A stretch of 34,819 nucleotides of DNA, from contig DASTBI010000258.1 in NCBI GenBank assembly GCA_035712145.1, positions 1-34,819 on the forward strand, read 5' to 3'. A program made the position numbers and the translations under genes. The DNA is from Candidatus Eisenbacteria bacterium. GTDB lineage: Bacteria; Eisenbacteria; RBG-16-71-46. Shown piece by piece: positions 24,222 to 31,811 of the stretch. A model generated the notes under the pieces. The model did not search any database. It was given only the letters and a program-made list of their open reading frames with translations, and was not told where the DNA came from. Each line of letters begins with the position of its first letter. The first letter of the stretch is position 1.

Positions 24222-24982
24222 TTGAAGTCCCGGGATTCGAAGGCCGCCGTGGCCAGGGCGAGGACGCAGGTGCAATAGAACAGCGCGTAAAGGGTGGCCA
24301 CGCCCAGATGCACGGCGGTCGTCGGCGACCCATCGGCGGCGAGCGCGCGCATGTTGAACAGCGGCAGGTTGGGCGCGACGTTCGCGAGCCACTCGGTGAC
24401 CCGGGCCAGCGCCGGCGGAAACTGCACGGCGAACTCGCGGAGGTCGTTGCACCACTGGCCGACCATGTACACGCCGAGCGTGTAGAGGGCCGACAGCACC
24501 GGGGTCGACAGCGCTGAGAACATGACCGCGACCGCGGTGATGACCGCCAGCTCGAGCGCCGCCAGATAGGTCGCCTGGAGGATCGAGCCGCCATAGCCGC
24601 CGGTTCCGCGAATGGCCATCACACCGCACAGCGAGAGGCCCAGGATCACGGCAATCGCCCACACGGCACCGGTCAGGCCCGCCCACTTGCCGACCAGGTA
24701 CGTCGCGCGCCCGATCGGCCGCGACAGCAGGCTGTAGATCGTGCGCCGCTCGATCTCCTTGGCCACCAGGCTGGACCCGACCATGAGCACCACCAGCAGG
24801 CCGAGCATGGAGATCGAGCTGAGACCGAGATCGACGACCAACCGGGTCCCCTGTCCCATCGCCAGCGGCGTCAGGACCTGCACGGCGAGCAGCAGAACGA
24901 TTCCGGCGACGGCCATTCCGGCGAGCACTCGGTCGCGAGTCGCTTCGCGAAAGGTGTTGCGCGCGATCAGAGCGACGATCAT
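24218..24982 (-). CDS. ABC-2 type permease of the pilus locus (PilI-like)
   Basis: The 254-residue product starts at ATG 24982 with GGAGG 5 bases upstream; longer starts lie inside the ATPase gene. It has about six TM helices, e.g. GMAVAGIVLLLAVQVLTPLA and AVWAIAVILGLSLCGVMAI, with the ABC-2 motif KEIERRTIYSLLSRPIGRATYLVGKW after the second helix. It forms a transporter with the ATPase upstream (ATGA overlap). The substrate is unknown. In Myxococcus the pilGHI transporter is required for pilus assembly, and a similar role is inferred from position. Confidence 0.85.
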   Translation of the reverse strand: MIVALIARNTFREATRDRVLAGMAVAGIVLLLAVQVLTPLAMGQGTRLVVDLGLSSISMLGLLVVLMVGSSLVAKEIERRTIYSLLSRPIGRATYLVGKWAGLTGAVWAIAVILGLSLCGVMAIRGTGGYGGSILQATYLAALELAVITAVAVMFSALSTPVLSALYTLGVYMVGQWCNDLREFAVQFPPALARVTEWLANVAPNLPLFNMRALAADGSPTTAVHLGVATLYALFYCTCVLALATAAFESRDFK

Positions 24983-26028
24983 GCGGACCTCCGGGTCTCC
25001 GTCGTGACCCCGACCTGCTCGGCCGTCGCCATGAACAGCTCTTCCAGCGTCGAGCGCTGTGGCGTCACGGCGCGCACGTCGGCGCCCGATGCGATCAGCC
25101 ACGCCAACGCGTCGTGGAGGTGGCGCTCGTCGTCGACCGTCATCACGGTTTCATGTGGCCGCTGCCTCTGCTCGAGGTGCGGCGCCAGAGCCGGCGGCGG
25201 CTGAAGCTCGGCGCCTCCGGCGCAGCGGATCTCGATCTTCTGCGGGCTGTCCTGGACCAGCTCCCCGACGGTGGCGATGCGGGTGAGCACGCCCTTCAGG
25301 ATGATCGCCACCCGGTCGCACAGCATCTCGACGTCGGGCAGGATGTGGGAAGAGAACAACACGGTCGTGCCGCGGTCGCGCTGCTCGAGGATGAGCTCGC
25401 GCACGTCGCGGCGGCCGAACGGGTCGAGGCCGCTCATCGGTTCGTCGAGAATCAGCAGCTCGGGCTCGTGAATCAGAGCGGCCGCCAGGCCGAGGCGCTG
25501 AAGCATCCCCTTGGAGTACTTGCGGAGCCGGAGCTGCGGCCGGTCGCCGAGACCCACCTTGCCGAGCCAGGTCATCGCCTTCCGGTGAGCGTCCTGCGCG
25601 GCGAGCCCCGACAACCGGCCCGCCAGCTCGAGATATTCGACGCCGCTCAGGTAGTCGTAGAAGTACGGCTGCTCCGGCAGGAAGCCGAGCCGCCGGCGGC
25701 TGGCCGCGCGCTCGATCGGCTCGTCGAAGATCCACGCGACGCCGCTGGTCGGCTTGTGGAGCCCCACCAGCAGCTTGAGCGTGGTGGTCTTGCCCGCGCC
25801 GTTCGGACCGAGGTAGCCCAGCACTTCACCGCGGTGCACCTCGAGATCGAGGTTCTCCACGCCGCGCGACATCTGGAGCGTCCACGGGCTTCTGTAGCTC
25901 TTGGTGAGCCCCTGGGTCAGGATCGCGGTATCCGGGCCCGGACTCGCCTGGTCGGAGCCTCGATACTTCGACGGACCGGCCAGAATCTTTCCCCTCACCG
26001 GCTCGGCAGGAACAGAATTCGGCGTCAT
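24979..26028 (-). CDS. ABC transporter ATP-binding protein of the pilus locus (PilH-like)
   Basis: The 349-residue ATPase has Walker A GPNGAGKTT, Q-loop FLPEQPYF, signature KYSKGMLQR (the non-canonical form common in ABC-2 ATPases), Walker B ELLILDEP with the D-loop MSGLD, and switch FSSH. An extra domain of about 80 residues follows (from KIEIRCAGGAEL), as in CcmA/YhaQ-type subunits. ATG 26028 lies 4 bases after GGGAG; the GTG immediately before it is an alternative, and upstream ATG 26097 is unlikely. It overlaps the permease by ATGA and lies 100 bases downstream of the second pilin gene, probably in its transcript. Substrate unknown. Confidence 0.88.
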   Translation of the reverse strand: MTPNSVPAEPVRGKILAGPSKYRGSDQASPGPDTAILTQGLTKSYRSPWTLQMSRGVENLDLEVHRGEVLGYLGPNGAGKTTTLKLLVGLHKPTSGVAWIFDEPIERAASRRRLGFLPEQPYFYDYLSGVEYLELAGRLSGLAAQDAHRKAMTWLGKVGLGDRPQLRLRKYSKGMLQRLGLAAALIHEPELLILDEPMSGLDPFGRRDVRELILEQRDRGTTVLFSSHILPDVEMLCDRVAIILKGVLTRIATVGELVQDSPQKIEIRCAGGAELQPPPALAPHLEQRQRPHETVMTVDDERHLHDALAWLIASGADVRAVTPQRSTLEELFMATAEQVGVTTETRRSA

Positions 26029-26105
26029 CACGCTCCCACTCTCCTTGAATCTCGAGAGTTTCCCGGTACCCGACGTGAACGGGAATGCGGAACGCAACCC
26101 GCGTG

Positions 26106-26126
26106 CCTGGGCGCGGCCCGCCCGGG
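26106..26126 (-). other. intercistronic hairpin after the second pilin gene
   Basis: An 8-bp stem (CCTGGGCG / CGCCCGGG, one G-T pair) begins 2 bases after the pilin stop codon. There is no T-tract, so it looks more like a 3' stabilising or partial-termination hairpin than a full terminator. Such an element would let pilin mRNA exceed transporter mRNA. Confidence 0.45.
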
Positions 26127-26128
26127 TC

Positions 26129-26557
26129 TTACTGGCCCGAGGTGATGACGAGGAGGAGCTGGCCGTTGGCGCCGACGCCCTTGATGTTGTACCAGGACGA
26201 CGACGAGTCGGCGTAGCTCACGAGCCCGGGGGCATACGGCGGGTTCCCCAGCACCGAGGGGCGATCCTCCCAGGACAGATTCGCGCCGCCCGTCTTCGTG
26301 AAGGGGTTCCTCAAGCCGGTCACACCACCGGGCATGATGCTGGCGACCAGGGTGGCGTCGTCGGCGTACCGAGCGTCGTTGCGGACGCTGAAGTCCTCGG
26401 CCGTGACCTGGAAGATGTGCATGTTGGACTTGGTCCCGGCTTCCTTGGCCCGCGACTCCATCTGAATGTAGTTGGGCACGGCGATCGCGGCGAGGATCCC
26501 GATGATCACCATCACGATCATCAGCTCGACCAGCGTGAACCCGCGGTTGTCTTTCAT
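26129..26557 (-). CDS. type IV pilin (second, downstream copy)
   Basis: The 142-residue prepilin has a 6-residue leader and type III signal MKDNRG-FTLVELMIVMVII, with the conserved Glu5 of the mature chain and a hydrophobic alpha1 helix ending AVPNY. The globular part shares with the first pilin the blocks NMH-x-FQ-x-x-AED, NPFT, WEDR and SYADS...YNIKGVG, ending LVITSGQ. It contains no Cys, so there is no disulfide-bounded D-loop. It lies 243 bases downstream of the first pilin gene, past a strong terminator, and has its own sigma-54-like promoter (26607-26621). It may be an alternative major pilin or an accessory pilin. Confidence 0.92.
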   Translation of the reverse strand: MKDNRGFTLVELMIVMVIIGILAAIAVPNYIQMESRAKEAGTKSNMHIFQVTAEDFSVRNDARYADDATLVASIMPGGVTGLRNPFTKTGGANLSWEDRPSVLGNPPYAPGLVSYADSSSSWYNIKGVGANGQLLLVITSGQ

Positions 26558-26606
26558 ACGATTCCCGTCCGTTCCGAGGAATGCCTGGGCTTCACGGCAA
26601 AAAAGT

Positions 26607-26621
26607 GCAAGGGCCGGGCCA
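26607..26621 (-). promoter_or_regulatory. sigma-54 (-24/-12) promoter of the second pilin gene
   Basis: The minus strand reads TGGCCCGGCCCTTGC, one mismatch from TGGCAC-N5-TTGC with exact spacing. The predicted start (about 26596) gives a 39-base leader containing GGGA before ATG 26557. This supports control by the neighbouring PilS/PilR pair. Confidence 0.7.
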
Positions 26622-26753
26622 CCGCCATGCGTTCTACCGATCTCGAAGCCACGGCGTCACTTCGCCTTGGCGCCGTCTCGTGGCCGGCGCCGGCGGCGTT
26701 GCAAGAGGCGATTTCGCTCCAATTCGCACGACGCGCGCGCCGCTCAAACGAAC

Positions 26754-26779
26754 CGGGGGCGGGATCGCTCCCGCCCCCG
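26754..26779 (-). terminator. rho-independent terminator after the first pilin gene
   Basis: An 11-bp perfect stem (CGGGGGCGGGA and its complement) closes a 4-base loop, 21 bases after the stop codon. On the minus strand it is followed by TTCGTTTG. It should insulate the second pilin gene, which has its own promoter. Confidence 0.8.
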
Positions 26780-26800
26780 TGGATCGATTGCTCTTCTCGA

Positions 26801-27241
26801 TTACTGACCAGCCGTCAGAACCAGAGCCATGTCGACGGTCGTGTTCTTGCCCACACCCTTGATGTTGTAGTTGGTCATGAGCGAGTCGGCGTAGCTCGTG
26901 AGGCCGGAAACCCGGGCCGTGCAGGGGTTCAGGATGCTGGCGCGGTCCTCCCACGCGACGTTGACCGCGGTGCTGTTCGTGAACGGATTCTTGAAGTTCG
27001 CACCGGCGGCCGGCAGCAAGCCGTGCACCGCAGAAGCCACGTCCGAGTACGTGCCGTCCTTCTGGACGCCGTAGTCTTCAGCCGCGAGCTGGAAGGTGTG
27101 CATGTTGGCCTTGACGCTGCCTTCCTTCGCGCGGTCCTGCATCGCGATGAAGTTCGGGATCGCGATCGCGGCGAGAATACCGATGATCACCACGACGATC
27201 ATCAGCTCGATCAGGGTGAAACCCTTCTGGGACTTGAACAT
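26801..27241 (-). CDS. pilA: type IV pilin PilA (first copy, probable major pilin)
   Basis: The 146-residue prepilin starts at ATG 27241, 8 bases after GGAG. The 7-residue leader and cleavage site MFKSQKG-FTLIELMIVVVII carry Glu5 of the mature pilin, and the alpha1 helix ends AIPNF. The globular domain has LAAEDYGVQKDGTYSD, NPFTNSTAVNVAWEDR and SYADSLMTNYNIKGVG and ends LVLTAGQ; a single Cys (PCTARV) rules out an intramolecular D-loop disulfide. It lies directly downstream of pilR, with a perfect sigma-54 promoter (27310-27324) and a strong terminator, so it is probably a monocistronic, highly expressed gene. A longer in-frame start at 27430 would cross the promoter and is rejected. Confidence 0.95.
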   Translation of the reverse strand: MFKSQKGFTLIELMIVVVIIGILAAIAIPNFIAMQDRAKEGSVKANMHTFQLAAEDYGVQKDGTYSDVASAVHGLLPAAGANFKNPFTNSTAVNVAWEDRASILNPCTARVSGLTSYADSLMTNYNIKGVGKNTTVDMALVLTAGQ

Positions 27242-27309
27242 GTTTTTGGCTCCTTCTCCTCTGGGTCCGGGGTCGCACTCTGAGCTGACCCACTCTGCAT
27301 CCATGCAAC

Positions 27310-27324
27310 GCAACCGATGTGCCA
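27310..27324 (-). promoter_or_regulatory. sigma-54 (-24/-12) promoter of pilA
   Basis: The minus strand reads TGGCACATCGGTTGC, a perfect match to TGGCAC-N5-TTGC. The predicted start (about 27299) gives a leader of about 58 bases. The NtrC-type activator PilR is encoded immediately upstream, the arrangement known from Pseudomonas and Myxococcus. Confidence 0.9.
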
Positions 27325-27412
27325 CCCGTGTTTTGCTCAAGCCATACCACCGTGAACCGTTGCGGCGCTGGACCTTATACACGCGTCGCCAGGGCCGCCG
27401 CCGGCCTGGCGC

Positions 27413-27454
27413 GCGCGATTCGTCGCGCATTGCTCGCGCTTGACGCCTTCAAAC
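27413..27454 (-). promoter_or_regulatory. candidate activator-binding region upstream of pilA
   Basis: About 90-130 bases upstream of the -24 box lie a dyad GCGCGA-TTCG-TCGCGC (27413-27428) and GTTTGAAGGCG (27454-27444). The second pilin promoter has GTTTGAGCGGCG at nearly the same distance. Position fits a PilR enhancer; no PilR consensus can be proven from this window. The rest of 27242-27500 has no gene. Confidence 0.35.
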
Positions 27455-27500
27455 TGAGCAAACTGCATTGAAGTTGGCCGCCGCATGCACATCGCACGGA

Positions 27501-28898
27501 TCAGGCGGCGTGCTCGCCTGGCTGTCCGTCGGCTTCCTGGCCGGTCCCCTTCTCGAAGCCGTAGCCGATCAGCTTGCGATAGAGCGTGGAGGCGTTGATG
27601 CCGAGGATTTCGCTGGCTCGCTTCTTCTGCCAGCGGGTGTGGTGCAGGACCTTGAGGATGTACTCCTTCTCCAGCTCCTCGAGCGTCAGCGTCGGCGAGT
27701 CGATCACCAGCGTGCCGCGCTGCTGGATGCCGAAGCGGATCTTCTCGGGCAGATCCTCGGGCTCGACCACTCCGCTCTCGTCCAGCACCAGCGCGCGCTC
27801 CATGACGTTCTCCAGCTCCCGCACGTTGCCCGGCCAGTCGTACTTCATCAGCACTTCCATGGCTTCCTTGCTCACCGTCTTCTGGTCGGGGCCGCTCGGC
27901 TGACGCTTCAGGAAGTGGTCGACCAGCAGCGGGATGTCGTCGCGGCGGTGCCGCAGGGGCGGAAGCTTGATGGGGATGACGTTGAGCCGGTAGAAGAGGT
28001 CGGCGCGGAAGCGGCCTTCGGCGACCTCGCGCTCGAGGTCGGCGTTGGTCGCCGCCACCAGGCGGCAGTCGATCTTGATCGGCTGCGTGCCGCCCACCGG
28101 AATGATCTCCCGCTCCTGGAGCGCCCGCAGCAGCTTGACCTGGGTGGCGTGCGGCATGTCGCCGATCTCGTCCAGGAAGAACGTGCCTCCCTCGGCGACC
28201 TGGAACAGGCCCGCGGCGTCGCGCACCGCACCCGTGAAGGATCCCTTCACGTGGCCGAACAGGTTGCTCTCGAGCAGGTCGCGAGGAATCGCGCCGCAGT
28301 TGATGCTCACGAACGGGCCCTGGGCCCGCCGGCTCCGGTAGTGGATCTCCTTGGCGATGAGCTCCTTGCCCGTGCCGCTCTCCCCCTGGATCAGGATCGT
28401 GGCATCGCTGTCGGCCACCTTGTCGACCATCTTGAAGACCCGGATGATCTCTTCCGACGAGCCGATGATCGTCTTCTCGTCGTGGCCGCGCTTGAGCTCC
28501 CGCTTGAGATAGAGGTTCTCGGTGCGCACCCGCCGCATCTCCAGGGCGTTTCTGACCACGAGCTTGATCTCGTCGTTCTTGGCGTTCTTGATCAGGTACT
28601 GGAACGCGCCGAGGTTCACCGCGTCGATCGCCGACTGCTGCGACGCGTAGGCGGTCATGATCACCACCGGCAGCGACGGATCGTGCTTCTTGATCCCCTG
28701 CAGGAGCTGGATGCCGTCCATCCCGGGCATCTTGATGTCGGTGATGACGACATCGAAGTCCTCGGCGCGCGTGCGCTCGAGGGCATCCTTGCCGTTGTTC
28801 ACGGTCGTGACGCTATAGCCTTCCTTGCGGAGCACGATCCCGAGGAACTGGGTCATGCTCTGTTCGTCATCCACCACCAGGATCTTCTCGGCAGCCAT
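27501..28898 (-). CDS. pilR: PilR, NtrC-family sigma-54-dependent response regulator
   Basis: The 465-residue activator has a receiver domain with phospho-acceptor D54 (VVITDIKMPG), an AAA+ domain with Walker A GESGTGKE and the sigma-54-contacting loop GSFTGA (219-224, a natural variant of GAFTGA), Walker B FFLDEIGD, and a Fis-type helix-turn-helix near 400-445 (ASEILGINASTLYRKLIGYG). It would activate sigma-54 transcription of the pilin genes when phosphorylated by PilS. GAGGTGA lies just upstream of ATG 28898. It is 32 bases downstream of pilS and followed by pilA. Confidence 0.95.
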   Translation of the reverse strand: MAAEKILVVDDEQSMTQFLGIVLRKEGYSVTTVNNGKDALERTRAEDFDVVITDIKMPGMDGIQLLQGIKKHDPSLPVVIMTAYASQQSAIDAVNLGAFQYLIKNAKNDEIKLVVRNALEMRRVRTENLYLKRELKRGHDEKTIIGSSEEIIRVFKMVDKVADSDATILIQGESGTGKELIAKEIHYRSRRAQGPFVSINCGAIPRDLLESNLFGHVKGSFTGAVRDAAGLFQVAEGGTFFLDEIGDMPHATQVKLLRALQEREIIPVGGTQPIKIDCRLVAATNADLEREVAEGRFRADLFYRLNVIPIKLPPLRHRRDDIPLLVDHFLKRQPSGPDQKTVSKEAMEVLMKYDWPGNVRELENVMERALVLDESGVVEPEDLPEKIRFGIQQRGTLVIDSPTLTLEELEKEYILKVLHHTRWQKKRASEILGINASTLYRKLIGYGFEKGTGQEADGQPGEHAA

Positions 28899-28930
28899 AT
28901 CGTCACCTCATTGAGCGTTGCTCGGGATCG

Positions 28931-30598
28931 TCAAGCGGCGCGCGCCGCGGCGCCCGCGGTCGCGGGCAACGTGATGCGGGCAATGGTTCCTCGTTGGTTT
29001 GCTGCATGCAGCGTGAGCGTTCCGCCGTGGCGTTCGACGATCCGCTGCGCGATCGGCAGTCCCAATCCGGTCCCGCTCTTCTTGGTCGTGAAGAACGGCT
29101 GTCCCACGTGGGCCAGATCTTGTGACGCGATGCCCGGTCCGGAGTCTTCGAAGTCGATCACCACGCGCTCGGCGTCGGGACAGCTCCAGCGAATGACCAG
29201 CGCTCCCCCTCCGTCGAGCGCGTCCAGCGCGTTCCCGGCCAGGTTGAGCCACACCTGCCGGAGCTGCTCCCTGTCGGCGTAGAGCTCCACCATCTCCTCG
29301 CCCGGCTCGTGGCGCACCGCGACGCCCACCGCCCGTGGGTCGAGCGCCACGGTGTCGCACAGCTCGTCCAGGGTCTCGCCCAGATCGATCGGCATCCGCA
29401 CCAGCTGGCGCTCCTTGGAATAGGCCAGCAGGTCGGTCACGAAGCGATTGAGACGGCTGCACTCGGTGGAGATCAGGGCCATGAGCTGGCGCTGCTCGCC
29501 GTCGAGCCGCAGCTCGCGCTGCAGCACCTCGACGGATCCGCTGATGGGGCTGAGTCCGTTGCGGAGCTCGTGGGCGATCCCCGCGGCCAGCGAGCCGACC
29601 TCGGCGAGCGTCTGGTTGCGGAGCGCCCGCTGCTCCATCTCCCGCACCGCGGTGAGATCCTGGAACACCGCCACGACGCCGGTGACCTGGCCTTCGTGGA
29701 TGAGCAGGTTGGTGGAGAGGCCGAGCGGGAGCGGCGCGCCGTCTTCGTTCTGCAGCAGCAGCTCACCGCGGCTCTGGGTCGAGTGGCTCTCGAGCACCGC
29801 GAGGAGCGAGTCGCGCAGCGGGTGGAGACGCGCCGGCAGCGCGTCCTGGACCCACCGTCCTCGCAGGTCGGCGAAGCGCACGCGCAGCACCTCTTCGGCG
29901 GCTGGATTCAGGTAGGCGACCGAGCCGGTGCTGTCGAGCGTGATCACGCCCGAGGTGAGGTGGCGCAGGATGACGTCGTTGTCGAAGCGCACCCGGTCGA
30001 GCTCGCGGGCCGCCCGCTCCAGGCTCCGGCGGGCCTGGAGCGCGCGGCGCTGCAGCGTCGCCGACAGCACGGCGAGCACCAGCAGCAGGGCCGAGAACAT
30101 GCCGGGCCGCGGCAGCGTGGTCATGGTCGGGCTCCATCCGTGGCCGGATGGATTGAGCAGGTGATAGGCGACGCTCGCTCCCACCGCGGTGATCAGCCCG
30201 CCGACCAGGCCGAGCTGGAGACCGCCGGTGATCGCCACCAGCACGTAGAACAGCGCGAAGGGACTCTGAAGCCCTCCGGTCAGCGACGACAGCAGGGTCA
30301 CCAGCGCGATGTCGATCGCCAGCTGGACCGAGATCTGGATGCCGCGGCCGCGCCCCCACAGGGTGCCGAGCCAGTAGATCCCGGAGAGGATCGCCACGGC
30401 GCCGAGCGCCGCGCCCAGCAGGCGCCAGGCGCCGATCGTGGGATCGGCGCGCATCAGGATGCCGAACGGCAGCGCCAGCGACGCCACCGTCAGGCGGGCC
30501 CAGATCAGCGTCCGCAATCCGCCGAAGCGGTCGAGGCTCAGCGGGGCGCCGAGACCGGACACCGCGGCCTCCTCGAGCCGGGTCTCAGTGCGATCCAC
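28931..30598 (-). CDS. pilS: PilS, membrane sensor histidine kinase
   Basis: The 555-residue kinase has six N-terminal TM helices (about 28-190, e.g. LLGAALGAVAILSGIYWLGT and MFSALLLVLAVLSATLQRR), a PAS domain (about 205-320, VILRHLTSGVITLDSTGSVA), HisKA with the intact H343 (AAGIAHELRNGLSP) and a complete HATPase domain (N-box NLAGNALDAL, G1 DSGPGI, G2 GTGLGLPIAQ). It matches the Pseudomonas PilS layout, which senses pilin in the membrane. The start is GTG 30598, overlapping pilC by 14 bases; a GTG 13 codons later is an alternative. It contrasts with the kinase-like protein at 1791-3659, which has lost these motifs. Confidence 0.94.
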   Translation of the reverse strand: MDRTETRLEEAAVSGLGAPLSLDRFGGLRTLIWARLTVASLALPFGILMRADPTIGAWRLLGAALGAVAILSGIYWLGTLWGRGRGIQISVQLAIDIALVTLLSSLTGGLQSPFALFYVLVAITGGLQLGLVGGLITAVGASVAYHLLNPSGHGWSPTMTTLPRPGMFSALLLVLAVLSATLQRRALQARRSLERAARELDRVRFDNDVILRHLTSGVITLDSTGSVAYLNPAAEEVLRVRFADLRGRWVQDALPARLHPLRDSLLAVLESHSTQSRGELLLQNEDGAPLPLGLSTNLLIHEGQVTGVVAVFQDLTAVREMEQRALRNQTLAEVGSLAAGIAHELRNGLSPISGSVEVLQRELRLDGEQRQLMALISTECSRLNRFVTDLLAYSKERQLVRMPIDLGETLDELCDTVALDPRAVGVAVRHEPGEEMVELYADREQLRQVWLNLAGNALDALDGGGALVIRWSCPDAERVVIDFEDSGPGIASQDLAHVGQPFFTTKKSGTGLGLPIAQRIVERHGGTLTLHAANQRGTIARITLPATAGAAARAA

Positions 30599-31802
30599 CC
30601 GACACCACGTTGATGAGCTTGAACATCGGGAGGTACATCGCGATCACCATGCCGCCCACGATGCCGCCCATGACCACGATCATGATCGGCTCGATGATCG
30701 AGGTCATGGTATCCACGGCCGTGTCGACCTCGGCTTCGTAGAACACCGCGATCTTCGTGAGCATCTCGTCGAGGGCGCCGGTCTGCTCGCCCACCGAGAT
30801 CATCTGGACCACCATCGGCGGGAACACGCCTGAGGTCTTGAGGGGCGCCGCCACCGTCTCGCCCTCGCGGATCGAGGCGCGCGCGGTCATGATGGCCTCG
30901 GCGATCACCTTGTTCCCCGCGGTGCGGGCGGTGATCTCGAGGCCGGAGAGAATCGGGACGCCCGAGGCGATCAGGGTACCGAGCGTGCGGGTGAAGCGCG
31001 CCACCGCACCCTTGAGGAGCACGTCGCCGAGGACCGGCACCTTCAGCATCGCGCCGTCGACCACGCGCTGGCCGCTCTCGGTGGCGTAGTAGCGCTTGAA
31101 GAAGAACCCGCCGGCGATCAGCCCGCCCACGCCAACCCACCAGAAGTTCTTGAGGAGGTTGGACATCCCGAGCACGATCTTGGTGGGCAGCGGCAGCTCG
31201 CCGCCGAAGTCGGAGAACATCTTGGCGAACGTCGGGATGATGAAGATCAGCATGAAGCATGTCGCCCCGACCGCGACCGTGAGCACGACGCCCGGATAGA
31301 CCATGGCGCCCTGCACCTTGCGCTTCAGCGCGTCGGCCTTCTCGATGTAGGCCGCCAGCCGCATGAGGATCTCGTCGAGCACGCCGCCCGCTTCACCGGC
31401 GGCGACCATGTTGCGGAACAGCTCGTCGAAGACGCTCTTGTGCTTGCCGAGACCGTCGGAGAGCGTCGAGCCGGCCTCCACCTCGCGCGTGACCTCGGCG
31501 ATCACCCGCCCGAACGACGGCTTGCTGGACTGCTTGGCCAGGATGTCGAGACACTGAACCAGCGGCAGACCCGCCGAGATCATGGTGGCGAACTGCCGGG
31601 TGAAGATCGCCAGATCCTTGGTGCTGACTCCCGACCCGCCCAGCTTCGGCAGCGCGAAACCGCCGCCCTTGGGCTTGAGCGAGGTGACGAGAATCCTGCG
31701 TTTGCGGAGGAGCTCGATGGCCTCCTCTTGTCTCGCCGCATCCAGCTCGCCCGACTGCATCTCGCCGCCGAGCGCGCGGCCCTTCCAGACGAACGTCGCC
31801 AT
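30585..31802 (-). CDS. pilC: type IV pilus inner-membrane platform protein PilC
   Basis: The 405-residue protein has two T2SSF domains: the first about 70-190 (FTRQFATMISAGLPLVQCLD) and the second about 270-390 (FTRTLGTLIASGVPILSGLE). TM helices are at about 170-195, 220-240 and 375-398. The N-terminus MATFVWKGRALGGEMQSGEL is typical. It connects the cytoplasmic motors to the growing pilus. It starts 9 bases after pilT with GGAGAGG upstream, and its stop overlaps the pilS start. Confidence 0.96.
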   Translation of the reverse strand: MATFVWKGRALGGEMQSGELDAARQEEAIELLRKRRILVTSLKPKGGGFALPKLGGSGVSTKDLAIFTRQFATMISAGLPLVQCLDILAKQSSKPSFGRVIAEVTREVEAGSTLSDGLGKHKSVFDELFRNMVAAGEAGGVLDEILMRLAAYIEKADALKRKVQGAMVYPGVVLTVAVGATCFMLIFIIPTFAKMFSDFGGELPLPTKIVLGMSNLLKNFWWVGVGGLIAGGFFFKRYYATESGQRVVDGAMLKVPVLGDVLLKGAVARFTRTLGTLIASGVPILSGLEITARTAGNKVIAEAIMTARASIREGETVAAPLKTSGVFPPMVVQMISVGEQTGALDEMLTKIAVFYEAEVDTAVDTMTSIIEPIMIVVMGGIVGGMVIAMYLPMFKLINVVSGGSH

Positions 31803-31811
31803 GGTCCTCTC

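Noticed and set aside
27468-29282. 604-codon plus-strand open frame opposite pilR and the end of pilS
   Set aside because: It is the complement of well-conserved REC, AAA+ and kinase motifs, and its own translation has low-complexity shadow composition.
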